The notes under the pieces: model-generated
The model's database searches: none
The model's input: only the letters and a program-made list of their open reading frames with translations
Told to the model about the DNA's origin: nothing
In this document: piece by piece, positions 47,224 through 57,094 of the stretch
How positions within the stretch are numbered: the first letter of the stretch is position 1
How the letters are laid out: every line of letters begins with the position of its first letter
Assembly: GCF_003363155.1 (NCBI RefSeq)
Contig: NZ_QRBE01000009.1
Location: forward strand, 62,001-126,000
Direction of reading: 5' to 3'
Source: Dyella monticola
Lineage (GTDB): Bacteria > Pseudomonadota > Gammaproteobacteria > Xanthomonadales > Rhodanobacteraceae
Length of the DNA stretch: 64,000 nucleotides
Translations under genes and position numbers: made by a program

Positions 47224-48714
47224 TTAAGCCGATGGCGACAACACCTCACCCACCACCGGTTCACGCACTCGCAGCACACTCAGCCCCGCCACCAGCAAAC
47301 TCACGCCGCCGAGCACCAGCGCATAGATCGGCTGCCCGTGGAAAAATACACGCAACAGCACACCCAGCACACTGGCGGCGAGCAATTGCGGAATCACGAT
47401 GAAGAAATTGAAGATGCCCATGTACACGCCCATCTTCTCCGCCGGCAGGTTGTCCGACAGCAGCGCATAGGGCAGCGAAAGTATCGACGCCCATGCAAAG
47501 CCCACACCCACCATCGGTAACAACAGCCAATGCGGATCGCGGATCAGCAAGAACGCCACCAGCCCCAGACCGCCGAGCCACAAGTTGAGCAGATGGCTGA
47601 TGCGCAAGCCCCAGCGGCGCACCATCAGCGGAATCACCAGCGCTGCCACGGCGGCGAAACCGTTGTACGCCGCGAACAACACGCCCACCCAATTGGCGCC
47701 ATTGTTGTACGCCGCCGAATGCGGATCGGTGCTGCCAAAGTGCACCTGCGCTACGCCAGCGGTGGTGTAGATCCACATTGCAAACATGGCAAACCATGAA
47801 AAGAATTGCACCCATGCCAATCGACGCATCGCCGGCGGCATGGTGTGCAGATCCGTGATTACCTGCGTCAGCACGCCATTGCCGCGCACCATGCTCAGCC
47901 ACAGGTACGTAAGTCCGAAAGCCACCAGACCACCCGCGAGCAGATACAGCTCATGCTCCAAGCCGTACGCATGTACGAGCCATGCGCCAGCGAAACCGAT
48001 GACCAGCCATATCAATCCGTTGCGTAACGCGCTGGCGCGCTCCACCTCGACATGTGGCGCGGTTACCGCGTCGGCGAACACGCGTAACTGCTCGGGTGGA
48101 TATTCGCGTGTGGAAAACACCGTCCACAGCACCGATCCCAGCAGCACGACGCCACCGACGTAAAAGGCATCGCGCACCGTGTTGGGAATACCACCGGGGT
48201 CTGCGACATTGCTCACACCCAGATGCGCGAGCAGATAAGGCAACAGCGAAGCCACCACCGCACCCAGGCCGATGAAGAAGCTCTGCATCGCATAACCCAG
48301 CGGACGCTGCGTGGTCGGCAGTTGATCGCCAACGAATGCGCGGAACGGTTCCATCGACACATTGATCGATGCATCCATGACCCACAGCAACATCGCGGCG
48401 GTCCATAGCGCAACCGAGTTGGGCATCCACACCAGCGCCAGCGTGGTAAGGCATGCCCCGGCGAGAAAATAAGGGCGCCGTCGCCCGAGCTTTCCCCACG
48501 TGCGATCGGAGGCGTAGCCGATCAGCGGCTGCACGATCAGGCCCGTGAGCGGCGCGGCGATCCACAGTATCGGAATATCGGTCACGCTGGCGCCGAGCGT
48601 CTGGAAGATGCGGCTGACGTTGGCGTTCTGCAGCGCAAACGCAAACTGGATACCCAGAAAGCCGAAGCACATGTTCCATATTTGCCAGAACGACAGGCCA
48701 GGTTTGCGACTCAT
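47224..48714 (-). CDS. MFS sugar transporter (maltose/sucrose type)
   Basis: The 496-residue carrier has about twelve helices and belongs to the glycoside-pentoside-like or SLC45-like maltose/sucrose group: MCFGFLGIQFAFALQNANVS, LIGYASDRTWGKLGRRRPYF, and AWASILSLPYALLSDNLPAE. It should import di- or monosaccharides released in the periplasm. Its ATG overlaps the stop of the glycosidase gene by four bases (ATGA), so the two are translationally coupled. Confidence 0.9.
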   Translation of the reverse strand: MSRKPGLSFWQIWNMCFGFLGIQFAFALQNANVSRIFQTLGASVTDIPILWIAAPLTGLIVQPLIGYASDRTWGKLGRRRPYFLAGACLTTLALVWMPNSVALWTAAMLLWVMDASINVSMEPFRAFVGDQLPTTQRPLGYAMQSFFIGLGAVVASLLPYLLAHLGVSNVADPGGIPNTVRDAFYVGGVVLLGSVLWTVFSTREYPPEQLRVFADAVTAPHVEVERASALRNGLIWLVIGFAGAWLVHAYGLEHELYLLAGGLVAFGLTYLWLSMVRGNGVLTQVITDLHTMPPAMRRLAWVQFFSWFAMFAMWIYTTAGVAQVHFGSTDPHSAAYNNGANWVGVLFAAYNGFAAVAALVIPLMVRRWGLRISHLLNLWLGGLGLVAFLLIRDPHWLLLPMVGVGFAWASILSLPYALLSDNLPAEKMGVYMGIFNFFIVIPQLLAASVLGVLLRVFFHGQPIYALVLGGVSLLVAGLSVLRVREPVVGEVLSPSA

Positions 48715-50891
48715 GGCGCACCTGTCGTGGGACTGATGATGAGCTCACCGATGCGCGCGTCATTCAGCGGCCCGTCGACGCCGCCCTTGCCGCCCGTGTA
48801 ATGCGCGAAATGGCTGAGGTCGCTCATATTGAAGCCTTGCTCCCATTGGAAACGGCACGCCACGCCCGCCTTCGCCGTGATCACGGCATAGGTGGAGGAT
48901 TGTTCGCCGACGCTATGCGGCAGCACGATCGGCACGCGTTGGGGCGTATCGCTACCACAATGGACCACCAGCATCTTCACGGCGGCGGTAACACCGGTGT
49001 TGATGGGGCCATGGTTGTTTTCGTAGCGAAGCGACACCCGGTATCGGCCCGCAGCCGGCACATTCCATGTCCGCGGCCAACCATTCGCCACGGCATCCGC
49101 CTCGCCACCGCACACGGCCGGACTGTGCAGCGATTCGATGCCGTGAGCGTCGATGCGCGTGACGCTGACACACGGCGCCTGCGTGCCTTGCGCGATATAG
49201 GTGCTGCCGTCGATGTTACCCACGCGCTGGCCGTCCGCATAAAGCACCACCTTGCCGTCCGCCTGCACGCGCCAGCCCTTGTTGTCGCCGGTGATGGTCG
49301 GTGCGGGCGGCGCAGCGGGCGCATACAGCGGTGCGTCGGTGCGCAGCGGCATCGCCGGCACATCGATTGCCTTGAGCATCACGACGGTTTCGCTACCACG
49401 CTGCCGGGTGCTGTCAGCCACCAGGAGGTTGCCGTGCACGCTGTGCGGCAAACGCAGCGTGATCGTGCGGCCGGGCATGTGCAGGCTGATGCTGTCGTGG
49501 GCGCCGAACAACATGGGCAGCAGCGACGCCGGCAGTTTGGGTTCGATACGCCCATCCTGCGTGAGGCCGAACACGCCCTCGCTCACGGCATCCAGATACG
49601 CCGCCACCGACCACAGCTGGCGCGGCGAATCCACGACCGGCCCGCTGAGCTTGCCTTCGTCGACGTGCGTCGCCTGGGTCTGGAGCTCGTAGTTCTCCAT
49701 GTTCGAACCAGAGATCGCGGCGCCGCGCATGATCGAACGAAGCTCATGCGCAATACGCGCTGGATCATTCACCTCCCGCGCGGCGCGTAACGCATACGCA
49801 CTGACAAATGGCCAGATGGCCCGGTTGTGATAAATCGGCTGATCGGCGCGTTCAGGCCAGATCACCGGGCTGCCAGCCGGCCAGGTGGGATAGTTCAGCA
49901 GCGCCTGGCGTGCGCGATCGCCTTCCGCGACGCCGCTGGTGATCGCCAGCGCGGTGCCGAGCAAATCATATGTGTCGTAAGGTGTGCCATCACCACCGAT
50001 ATAGCTCATGTACATGCCACGATCCGCGCGCCAGAAATGTGCGTTGATCGCTTTCTTCAGCGCCTGTGCCTGCGCGTCGTAAGCCTTGGCATCCGCTGCG
50101 TGGCCGTGTGCATCGGCCAGGCGCGCCGCGAGCTGCAACGCTTGGAAATGCAGCACATTGGTCGATAACGCGAACGATTGCGCGATGAACACCACATTGT
50201 CCGCGGTCCACGCCGGATAGGTTTGCTCACGCCAATCCAGGAAGGATGTTTCGCCGCGATACAAGCCCGCATCCGGATCGAACGCATAGTGCCGATCCTG
50301 CGCCAGCGTGTCGCTCAAGGCGCGATACACGTCATCGGCGAAGGCCTTGTCGTCGAGCAGATGGCGTGCACCGAGGAACCACACCACGCGATCGGTGCTG
50401 ATCGGCCAGCTACCGCCCGACCCGGTGTCCTGCATCACGTACAAACCCTGCTTCAGCGAGGGGTCGCGCATATCCGACAACTTGAAGTTCAGGCCGTTAC
50501 GCGAACGTAACGGGTCGTAGCGCCATAGGCCCAGGTCGATCGAATAAGAAAGATCGCGCGTCCACACGTACGGCCATTTCGCACCGGTTTCGAAACAGGT
50601 GCAGGGAATCGGCTGGCCATGATCAAACGCACCGTCGCGGATGGCGGTGACGGAATCCTGGGCGAGTTCGTCCTGCGCCATGGCGAACAGGCCATCGAAC
50701 ATGGGGCTTGCCGTGTCCACGCGTGAACGCTGCGCGCCGATATCGCGCGTGCCAAATGGCCCCGTCAGCGTGAAACGGCCGCCTTGCACCGCGCTCATGT
50801 GCGCCTGTTGTCCACGCCAGGAAATGTTATCGCGCCAGAGATCGCCCTGGGCGCCCGCCGCCAGGGCGGCCATCATCACCACACTCAGCAT
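48711..50891 (-). CDS. Periplasmic (alpha/alpha)6 glycosidase
   Basis: I start it at ATG 50891, with GGAG five bases upstream; an in-frame GTG two codons earlier is the alternative. The 726-residue protein has a short signal peptide (VVMMAALAAGAQG). The six-hairpin domain is recognised by KWPYVWTRDLSYSIDLGLW, GSWPISTDRVVWF, and WPERADQPIYHNRAIWPF. A C-terminal beta domain of ~130 residues resembles a carbohydrate-binding module (PAAGRYRVSLRYENNHG). The family number cannot be fixed by eye; GH15-like or GH63-like clans fit. An operator copy lies 150 bases upstream. Confidence 0.8.
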   Translation of the reverse strand: MLSVVMMAALAAGAQGDLWRDNISWRGQQAHMSAVQGGRFTLTGPFGTRDIGAQRSRVDTASPMFDGLFAMAQDELAQDSVTAIRDGAFDHGQPIPCTCFETGAKWPYVWTRDLSYSIDLGLWRYDPLRSRNGLNFKLSDMRDPSLKQGLYVMQDTGSGGSWPISTDRVVWFLGARHLLDDKAFADDVYRALSDTLAQDRHYAFDPDAGLYRGETSFLDWREQTYPAWTADNVVFIAQSFALSTNVLHFQALQLAARLADAHGHAADAKAYDAQAQALKKAINAHFWRADRGMYMSYIGGDGTPYDTYDLLGTALAITSGVAEGDRARQALLNYPTWPAGSPVIWPERADQPIYHNRAIWPFVSAYALRAAREVNDPARIAHELRSIMRGAAISGSNMENYELQTQATHVDEGKLSGPVVDSPRQLWSVAAYLDAVSEGVFGLTQDGRIEPKLPASLLPMLFGAHDSISLHMPGRTITLRLPHSVHGNLLVADSTRQRGSETVVMLKAIDVPAMPLRTDAPLYAPAAPPAPTITGDNKGWRVQADGKVVLYADGQRVGNIDGSTYIAQGTQAPCVSVTRIDAHGIESLHSPAVCGGEADAVANGWPRTWNVPAAGRYRVSLRYENNHGPINTGVTAAVKMLVVHCGSDTPQRVPIVLPHSVGEQSSTYAVITAKAGVACRFQWEQGFNMSDLSHFAHYTGGKGGVDGPLNDARIGELIISPTTGAP

Positions 50892-51041
50892 GCGCACTCC
50901 ACCGATGGCTGACTCACAGGATCTCCCCTCTGGTTATGTCACGATGCGGCGCGATGTACATGCTGCGATCGCAGCATTCGAGCCTCTCATTCACATAGCG
51001 ACTGCGCATGGTAGGCAAGCTGCCGGCCGATGGCGGCGTTA

Positions 51042-51056
51042 TGCATACGTATTCAT
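51042..51056. promoter_or_regulatory. Operator-like motif, copy 1
   Basis: TGCATACGTATTCAT, a near-palindrome centred on ACGT, lies ~150 bases upstream of the (alpha/alpha)6 glycosidase and MFS gene pair. The identical 15 bases occur at 60116-60130 and, inverted, at 60305-60319. The central CG and symmetry are typical of LacI-family operators. Confidence 0.7.
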
Positions 51057-51096
51057 GCGCGGCGCGACCCTTCTGGACGAAACGAGGGCGCCACGC

Positions 51097-52656
51097 TCAG
51101 TGCAACTGGACCACCACCAGGCCTTGCGGCGGAATGTCGAGATGCAAACGGCCATCCTGCAGCGGCGACACCTGGGGTGCGCTCAATGTGCCTGCCGCGC
51201 GCAATTGCGCGATCTGCTCGCGGCTGGGGAAATCCGGACGTCCCATACGATCGAACGTCGCCACGGCATTGCCATGCTCGGCATCCACGCGCCACACCGT
51301 GGCTTTCGCGCCGGCAGCCAGATGTGCAACATCAATATCGAAATGCTTCACCGAGCCCTGCGGTTCGCCCTTGGTGTACGCAGCGGTATCGCCCACGGGC
51401 GGCGCATAGTTCCATAGTGCCAGCACCACCGTGCCGTCTTTGCACCGCGTGGCCAGGGCACTGTCCGACGACACCGGCAGGCGTGTATCGCCCAAGCGAT
51501 GCAGCAACGCGAACGCATTGAATGCCGGCTTGGGAATGCGATCGGCCGCGATCAAACCGAAGCCGCCGTAGAACGGCATGCGCACCACGCCCTGCTCCTC
51601 GAAGACATCGGAGAAGGACCAGTAGCTCATGATGTCCACCTTGCCGGCGCATTCGCGGATCGTGTTGGCCATCCACGGGCCCATGAAGGTGGAGTCGGTG
51701 ACATTGGGAAGGTTGGCATAGGACGCGTTGTACTCGCTGAAGATCAGCGGCATCTTCGGGTACGGCGAGGCGGCGATTTCGCGATGCACCTTATCGACCG
51801 CGCGGCACACCATGTTGGCACGCGAAATGGTTTCGCTGGTCTTGAACACGTTCTGCGCGGTGTCGTCGCCGTAGACGTGCGTGCTCACAAAATCCACTAG
51901 CACGTGCGTGTCATGGACATGCTTGAGAAAGTCGGGCACCCACGCCGCCTGCGCGGTGGCCGGGCCGCCCACGCGCAAGCGCGCGTTGACCGACTTCAAC
52001 GTGCGCGCGGTGTTGTCGTACAGCGTGAAATACGTGGATTGCTCGGGCTTGCCGCCCCAGAAGGTGAGGTTGGGTTCGTTCCACACCTCGAAATACCAGC
52101 TGGATACCTCATCGATGCCGTAGCGCGCGATCAGATGCTCGGCGAAGGCGCGGATCATCGCATTCCACTGCGCGTAATCCTTGGGCGGCATCACATTGGG
52201 GTGATACCAGAAATCATGCTGCTGCGATGGGTCGGAACTGAGTTCCCGCGGCATGAAGCTCAACTCGACGAACGGCTTGACGCCACGTTCCAGCAAGCCA
52301 TCATAAATCTGATCGACATAGGAAAAGTTGTAACTGATGTGGCCGTCGTTATCGCGCTGAACCAAACCCACGTCACGATCGAAGATGCCATGGAAGCGTA
52401 CGTAACCAAAACCGGTGGCCTGGTGCACGGCGTCGATGTCCCTACGGTAGTCGTCGCGAAGCGCGAGCGCCGCGCGGCCCGAACCGAACATCTGTTCCCA
52501 GAAATGCGGGAAGGCCATGCCGGCGGCGGTGGCATCCACCGTAATGTTCACAGTGCTGGTGACCGGTGGCGTTGCAGCGTTGGCGAGGCCGAATATGAGG
52601 AGCGTGGCGAGGCCGAGCGTTGCTGCAGTGCGGCGTTGCAAGCGGGGACAGGGCAT
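51097..52656 (-). CDS. Glycoside hydrolase family 39 enzyme
   Basis: The 519-residue protein has a signal peptide (TLGLATLLIFGLANA), a TIM-barrel with the acid/base Glu in YFEVWNEPNLTFWGG and the nucleophile Glu in PLIFSEYNASY, and a C-terminal beta-sandwich typical of GH39. GH39 includes beta-xylosidases and alpha-L-iduronidases; the exact activity here is unknown. Its beta-linked chemistry is unexpected beside alpha-glucan enzymes. AAGGAATCGCC precedes the ATG. Confidence 0.85.
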   Translation of the reverse strand: MPCPRLQRRTAATLGLATLLIFGLANAATPPVTSTVNITVDATAAGMAFPHFWEQMFGSGRAALALRDDYRRDIDAVHQATGFGYVRFHGIFDRDVGLVQRDNDGHISYNFSYVDQIYDGLLERGVKPFVELSFMPRELSSDPSQQHDFWYHPNVMPPKDYAQWNAMIRAFAEHLIARYGIDEVSSWYFEVWNEPNLTFWGGKPEQSTYFTLYDNTARTLKSVNARLRVGGPATAQAAWVPDFLKHVHDTHVLVDFVSTHVYGDDTAQNVFKTSETISRANMVCRAVDKVHREIAASPYPKMPLIFSEYNASYANLPNVTDSTFMGPWMANTIRECAGKVDIMSYWSFSDVFEEQGVVRMPFYGGFGLIAADRIPKPAFNAFALLHRLGDTRLPVSSDSALATRCKDGTVVLALWNYAPPVGDTAAYTKGEPQGSVKHFDIDVAHLAAGAKATVWRVDAEHGNAVATFDRMGRPDFPSREQIAQLRAAGTLSAPQVSPLQDGRLHLDIPPQGLVVVQLH

Positions 52657-52680
52657 GGCGATTCCTTGAAATTTGCCGGC

Positions 52681-52695
52681 ATGTAAACGTTTTCT
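52681..52695. promoter_or_regulatory. Second operator-like motif upstream of the GH39 gene
   Basis: ATGTAAACGTTTTCT lies 25 bases upstream of the GH39 ATG. Its reverse strand, AAAACGTTTACAT, resembles GAACACGTTTACACATG directly before the GH13 alpha-glucosidase (60581-60597). Both have AACGTTTACA-like cores with central CG. It may be a LacI-type site distinct from the TGCATACGTATTCAT motif. Confidence 0.35.
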
Positions 52696-52761
52696 CGCTC
52701 AAGTTTCGTACAGATGAGGCGCGGTGTTCAATGCTGTAGTTGTGATGGCCGATGCCGGCCG

Positions 52762-52795
52762 ATGGCTCCCCCCTGCGCACAGGCGAGGGAGCCAT
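52762..52795. terminator. Hairpin between GH31 and GH39 genes
   Basis: ATGGCTCCC (52762-52770) pairs with GGGAGCCAT (52787-52795) with further pairing inside. It lies 9 bases beyond the GH31 stop. There is no clear T-run; it could attenuate read-through between the two enzyme genes. Confidence 0.5.
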
Positions 52796-52803
52796 CTCGC
52801 ACG

Positions 52804-55155
52804 TCAGTGTGAAGCTGCCGACTGCAATGTCACATGCCGCGCCTGCCCCGCCGCAATCCGCAGCACCGTCACGCTGCCATAGCGATCGTGATGGACCGTC
52901 CAGCCCTCGCCTTTCGCGGCCAGCAGTGCATCGGCGCTGGCGTAGGACTTCAGTGTCCCCACGCTCGTGGCCGCGATGCCGTGCACCTTCACCAGGTAAT
53001 ACTTCAGCGCCGGTTTGTAACTGCCGTGCACCGCTTCGGTCGCGAATACCGCATCGCCACCACGGCGCTGCGTGCTCAGCTGCTGCGCAAAGTACGCACC
53101 ATGCTCATAGGCGTACGTGCTGCCGTCATCGTCGTAGTAATTGAAGTGAGTGGCGTGATCGGCGGGAAATACATCGACGGTCAGCTCGCTGACCGGCTGC
53201 TGCCCCACATAGTCCATCGCAGGCTGGGTGGGGATGATCGCGCCTTCGCGGATAAAGAGTGGAATATCGTCCCAGCTGGCACTGTCCACGGTGAAGTGGA
53301 GGGTTTGTCCGCCTTGATAGGTCTTGCCGGTGAAGTAGTCGGTCCACTGGCCGGCCGGCAGGTAGATGTCCTTTTCCGTCTGTCCTTTGTTCACCACGGG
53401 TGATACGAGCAAACTGTCGCCGAACATCCACGCATCGACGTCATCGCGCACCTTCGGATCACCGGGGTAATCGAAGGTAAGCGGACGCACGATGCCGATG
53501 CCCTCGGTCGTGGCCGTGCGGTCGTAGCTGTAGATGTAGGGAATCAACGCATAACGCAGGCGCATGGCGTCGGTGGCGGCTTTCTCCGCCTTCGCGCCGT
53601 AGAGCCATGGCTGACGTTTCTCGCCCAAGGTACCGTGCACGCGGAAAATCGGCACGAAGGCAGCAAACTCGATCCAGCGCGCATAGTTTTCATCGTCTGG
53701 ATGGCCTTTGAAACCGCCGCCATCCATGCCCCATTTCATTTCGCCGACATCGATGGCGCTGAGCATGCGCTGGCGTTGTGCCGCCATGCTGTCGAAACCG
53801 GTATCGATGTCGCCCGACCACAGGCCGTAGGCATAACGTTGCGCGCCAAGGTAGAAATCGCGATTGATCGACCACACGCGCGCCGGCGCATACGCGCGCT
53901 GTCCGTCGTAGAGCGCACGCTGCATGTTGAGGAATTGCGTATTGCTGTCGGTATCGTCCGCTTCATCGTTCCACCAGCCGACAATGCCGGTGTCGAAGGA
54001 GTGCTTGAGCGCGGCATTGAAAAACCATGCGCGCGCCGCGGCCTGATCGAAATCCACCTCGCGCACCGGCTTGAGCGAGAAGTAATCCATGTTTTGCGGC
54101 CGGTTGGTGACCCAGAAGCCATGCGTCTGGGCATAACGGCCTTCCACGGTATCCACATGGATGCGCGGCTTCATGATGCCGGTCATATGCATGCCCAGCT
54201 GATCCATCATGGTTTTCAGCTTGCCGGTGGGGCCATCGGGGAATTTCTTCTCGTTCCAGCGGAACTCGCCGTAATGGTCGTCCCCCCAGGCTTTCCAGTC
54301 GAAGTCGAAGGTGAAGTTGTCGATGGGAATGTGCCGGCTGCGATAACCGCGCACGATGGCGAGGAATTCCTGCTCATCGATGCCCCACTGGCTGTTGGTG
54401 AAACCCATCGCCCATTTGGGGAACATCGGCGGCGCACCGCTGAGCGTGGCGAGGCCTGCGAATATCTGCGACGGCGTGCCGGCGATCACGTCATAGCTGA
54501 CGTCCTCGCGGTTGATGCCGCTCACGACGATTTGGCCGTCCAAAAGATCGAACTTGGCGCCCACCGTATCGACCAGCACACCGTAACCGTGCGTGCTCCA
54601 TACGAAGGGACCACCCGGATAACCCTGCTCACCCGCCTTGGCGATCTGCACGCCATGGCGCAGCAAACCACCCTTGGCAGGTTCGAAGGCGTCGTAACCG
54701 CCAATGCCGTACAGCGGATCGGACGCATCGTGGTGTAACGCGATTTGCTGCTGCATCAACGTGGCCGGATCGGTTTGCACCAGCACATGGCCTTGCGCGT
54801 CGGCAATGGTCAAGCGGGCCGAGGTCTTGTCCCAGCTGGCGATCGCGTCATGACTCGCCACAGAGACGCCGTCGGCGGTGGTCTGGGTGCGCAGATTCGA
54901 TAACGTATCGCGCGAGCCGCGCGGATCCATCACGATGCCCGGACGTGTGCTCAGTCCATCGGGCATACCGTGGATTTGCACGATATTCGGCGTGACAAAA
55001 CGAACGCTGATGCGGTCTTTGCCATGCGCCAGCTCGATACCGCGTGCATCGGCATGGTCAAGCTGAAAAGCCGAGGGGGTTTGTTCGGTAGTGGCCGCGT
55101 AAGAGGCCGGGGCGATCAACAGGCCGCAGAGGGCCACAATGCGCAGGGTTGTCAT
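52804..55155 (-). CDS. Glycoside hydrolase family 31 (alpha-glucosidase/alpha-xylosidase)
   Basis: From ATG 55155 the product has 783 residues, with a signal peptide MTTLRIVALCGLLIAPASYA. An N-terminal GH31 beta-sandwich is followed by the (beta/alpha)8 barrel. The nucleophile Asp lies in IVGWWNDEADD and the acid/base Asp in GMDGGGFKGHPDDENYARW. A C-terminal beta domain follows. It should release glucose or xylose from non-reducing ends in the periplasm. The in-frame longer start at 55230 adds 25 residues before the signal peptide and is rejected. Confidence 0.9.
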   Translation of the reverse strand: MTTLRIVALCGLLIAPASYAATTEQTPSAFQLDHADARGIELAHGKDRISVRFVTPNIVQIHGMPDGLSTRPGIVMDPRGSRDTLSNLRTQTTADGVSVASHDAIASWDKTSARLTIADAQGHVLVQTDPATLMQQQIALHHDASDPLYGIGGYDAFEPAKGGLLRHGVQIAKAGEQGYPGGPFVWSTHGYGVLVDTVGAKFDLLDGQIVVSGINREDVSYDVIAGTPSQIFAGLATLSGAPPMFPKWAMGFTNSQWGIDEQEFLAIVRGYRSRHIPIDNFTFDFDWKAWGDDHYGEFRWNEKKFPDGPTGKLKTMMDQLGMHMTGIMKPRIHVDTVEGRYAQTHGFWVTNRPQNMDYFSLKPVREVDFDQAAARAWFFNAALKHSFDTGIVGWWNDEADDTDSNTQFLNMQRALYDGQRAYAPARVWSINRDFYLGAQRYAYGLWSGDIDTGFDSMAAQRQRMLSAIDVGEMKWGMDGGGFKGHPDDENYARWIEFAAFVPIFRVHGTLGEKRQPWLYGAKAEKAATDAMRLRYALIPYIYSYDRTATTEGIGIVRPLTFDYPGDPKVRDDVDAWMFGDSLLVSPVVNKGQTEKDIYLPAGQWTDYFTGKTYQGGQTLHFTVDSASWDDIPLFIREGAIIPTQPAMDYVGQQPVSELTVDVFPADHATHFNYYDDDGSTYAYEHGAYFAQQLSTQRRGGDAVFATEAVHGSYKPALKYYLVKVHGIAATSVGTLKSYASADALLAAKGEGWTVHHDRYGSVTVLRIAAGQARHVTLQSAASH

Positions 55156-55297
55156 CCACCCATCCTTTTTTGTTGCGATGTCGCTGCGAGCGGGAGCGGC
55201 GTCCTCCTCAGTCGAGGAGGACCAGGCCATGCCCGAAGTGCCCGACTATAACCGCACTTCGCCGACGCAGGGGACAAACCGGGCTGCGCTCACCCGA

Positions 55298-56857
55298 TTA
55301 CTGAAGTATCGCCGTCGCATACGCTGACAGCGTCAGTTTGCCGTTCGCCAGCACGGCGCCCGGCTTGGTTTGCAGCAGCACGGAGGAGGCGTGCACGTTA
55401 CTCCCCAGATCGAACACGCGCACGTCGCGCGAAAGGTTATGCACGACCAGTACGCGCGATTGCGCATCCGCGAGCGTGTAAGCCAGCACATGTGGATCGT
55501 CCGCAGGAACATTGGTCAACGCGCCATCACGCAATGCGCTGACCTGTGTGCGCCAGCTGATCAACGTGCGATACAGGTTGAGCAATGAGCCGGGATCGGC
55601 ATTCTCCGCTTGCACTGACACATCCGCACCATCATTCGTGCTCCAGTCTTTCCAGCTCGCCGTGCCCGGCCCCTTGCCGTTGCGATACCAGCGCATCGGC
55701 TCGCGGATGTCTTCATCGGGCTTGGTGCCCTGCATGCCGAGTTCTTCGCCGTAATAAATGAAAGGCTCGCCAGGCAAGGTCAGCAGCAGCGCGGCGGCAA
55801 CGCGCATGTGCGCCATATTGTCGTCGAGCTGGCTCATCACGCGTTCCTGATCGTGATTGGACAGGAACGGCGCATCGTCGAAATGGCCACCCGCATGGGT
55901 GCGGTAGGCCGCATACGTAAATTGAAGGCTGTTGCCGATACCGAGGTTGCGCTCCTGCCTGACGCTCTCGATGAGCTGCGTCGCCACGGGGAAATTGAAC
56001 ACCGTATTCAACGGGCCCAGGTAGGGGGTCAAATCATCGGGATTCTGCCGCGCCACTTCGCCGACCAGCCACACGTTGGGATTCGTCGTTTCCAGCGCGT
56101 GCCGGTATTCGGACCACCAGCGCACGTTTTTCTGCAGTGCGATCGGATCATCCATATCCGTGCGCAGGTCGTCATAGATATGTTGCGCGGCATCCAGACG
56201 GAACCCGTCCACGCCCTGGCGCAACCAGAAACGACCCACCTCGATCATGGCCTTGCGCACGACCGGATTGTCATAGTTGAGATCGGGCATGGCGCCCGTG
56301 AACGTACCTTCGTAATACTGGCCATTGGAGGCGCGATGCCAGGCCGGACCGCCCACGGCGCTGATGGCGTGGATATCCGTGCCGGGCTTGGCCCAAAGGT
56401 ACCAGTCGTGATGCGGATCGTTCGGGTTCAGCGCCGCCTTGAACCATGGATGCTGATCGCTGGTGTGGTTGATCACCATATCCATCACCACCTTGATGCC
56501 GCGCTTATGCGCTTCGTCCAGCAGATGCTTGAAATCCTGCATCGTGCCGTATTGCGGGTTGATGGCCTCGTAATCGGTGATGTCGTAACCGTGGTAGCTG
56601 GGCGACGGATTGATCGGCATCAGCCAGATGCCGCTGACGCCCAGCGACTTGATGTAATCGAGCTTTTCCGTGATGCCGTTGAGATCGCCCACGCCCTGGC
56701 CTTTGCTGTCGTAAAAGGCGCGGACGAAGATTTCGTAGTAGACGTCGGAGGGCTGGTTTTGTGCAGCTTTCGGTTGCCCGGCCAATGACACGCCGGAAAA
56801 CGCACAGAGCGCTGCAGCGATGGCAACGGCGCGAAGCATGGAAAGGAACTTTGGCAT
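55298..56857 (-). CDS. Exported GH13 alpha-amylase
   Basis: The 519-residue enzyme has a signal peptide (to about residue 27, ending SLAG) and the GH13 catalytic triad: Asp222 in GFRLDAAQH, Glu267 in WLVGEVAR, Asp336 in FLSNHDQERV. MVINHTSDQHPWFK marks conserved region I. It hydrolyses alpha-1,4-glucans, probably in the periplasm. GGGAG precedes the ATG. It lies next to the TonB-dependent receptor and should be expressed together with it. Confidence 0.93.
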   Translation of the reverse strand: MPKFLSMLRAVAIAAALCAFSGVSLAGQPKAAQNQPSDVYYEIFVRAFYDSKGQGVGDLNGITEKLDYIKSLGVSGIWLMPINPSPSYHGYDITDYEAINPQYGTMQDFKHLLDEAHKRGIKVVMDMVINHTSDQHPWFKAALNPNDPHHDWYLWAKPGTDIHAISAVGGPAWHRASNGQYYEGTFTGAMPDLNYDNPVVRKAMIEVGRFWLRQGVDGFRLDAAQHIYDDLRTDMDDPIALQKNVRWWSEYRHALETTNPNVWLVGEVARQNPDDLTPYLGPLNTVFNFPVATQLIESVRQERNLGIGNSLQFTYAAYRTHAGGHFDDAPFLSNHDQERVMSQLDDNMAHMRVAAALLLTLPGEPFIYYGEELGMQGTKPDEDIREPMRWYRNGKGPGTASWKDWSTNDGADVSVQAENADPGSLLNLYRTLISWRTQVSALRDGALTNVPADDPHVLAYTLADAQSRVLVVHNLSRDVRVFDLGSNVHASSVLLQTKPGAVLANGKLTLSAYATAILQ

Positions 56858-56938
56858 GACCGTCTCCCGGGGATGGAGCGTTGTCGTAGGACTATCGACT
56901 GATTGCTATCCCTTGCACAGTCTACGCTTGCGATAACG

Positions 56939-56962
56939 TCATTCCGGCGCAGCCCGGAATGA
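56939..56962. repeat. REP-like hairpin
   Basis: TCATTCCGG (56939-56947) and CCGGAATGA (56954-56962) form the same hairpin family as at 30774 and 47148. It lies between the amylase and the receptor gene. Confidence 0.75.
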
Positions 56963-57000
56963 TGCTGTGGCAGTTACCACTATCTCGAATGGCGGACACC

Positions 57001-57042
57001 AAATAAAAGAACCCGGCTCCCTAAACCAACAACGGAACCGGG
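57001..57042 (-). terminator. Terminator of the TonB-dependent receptor gene
   Basis: On the minus strand CCCGGTTCC and GGAGCCGGG pair around a loop, followed by TTCTTTTATTT. It lies 53 bases beyond the receptor stop and would end or reduce transcription before the amylase gene. Confidence 0.7.
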
Positions 57043-57094
57043 CCGGGGAGGTCCGGCCGGGCATGGCCGCAAAACAATGCCCGACCGGTGGTTT

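Noticed and set aside
53635..54738. 367-codon frame antisense to the GH31 gene
   Set aside because: Shadow of the GH31 coding strand; no ribosome site and no domain.
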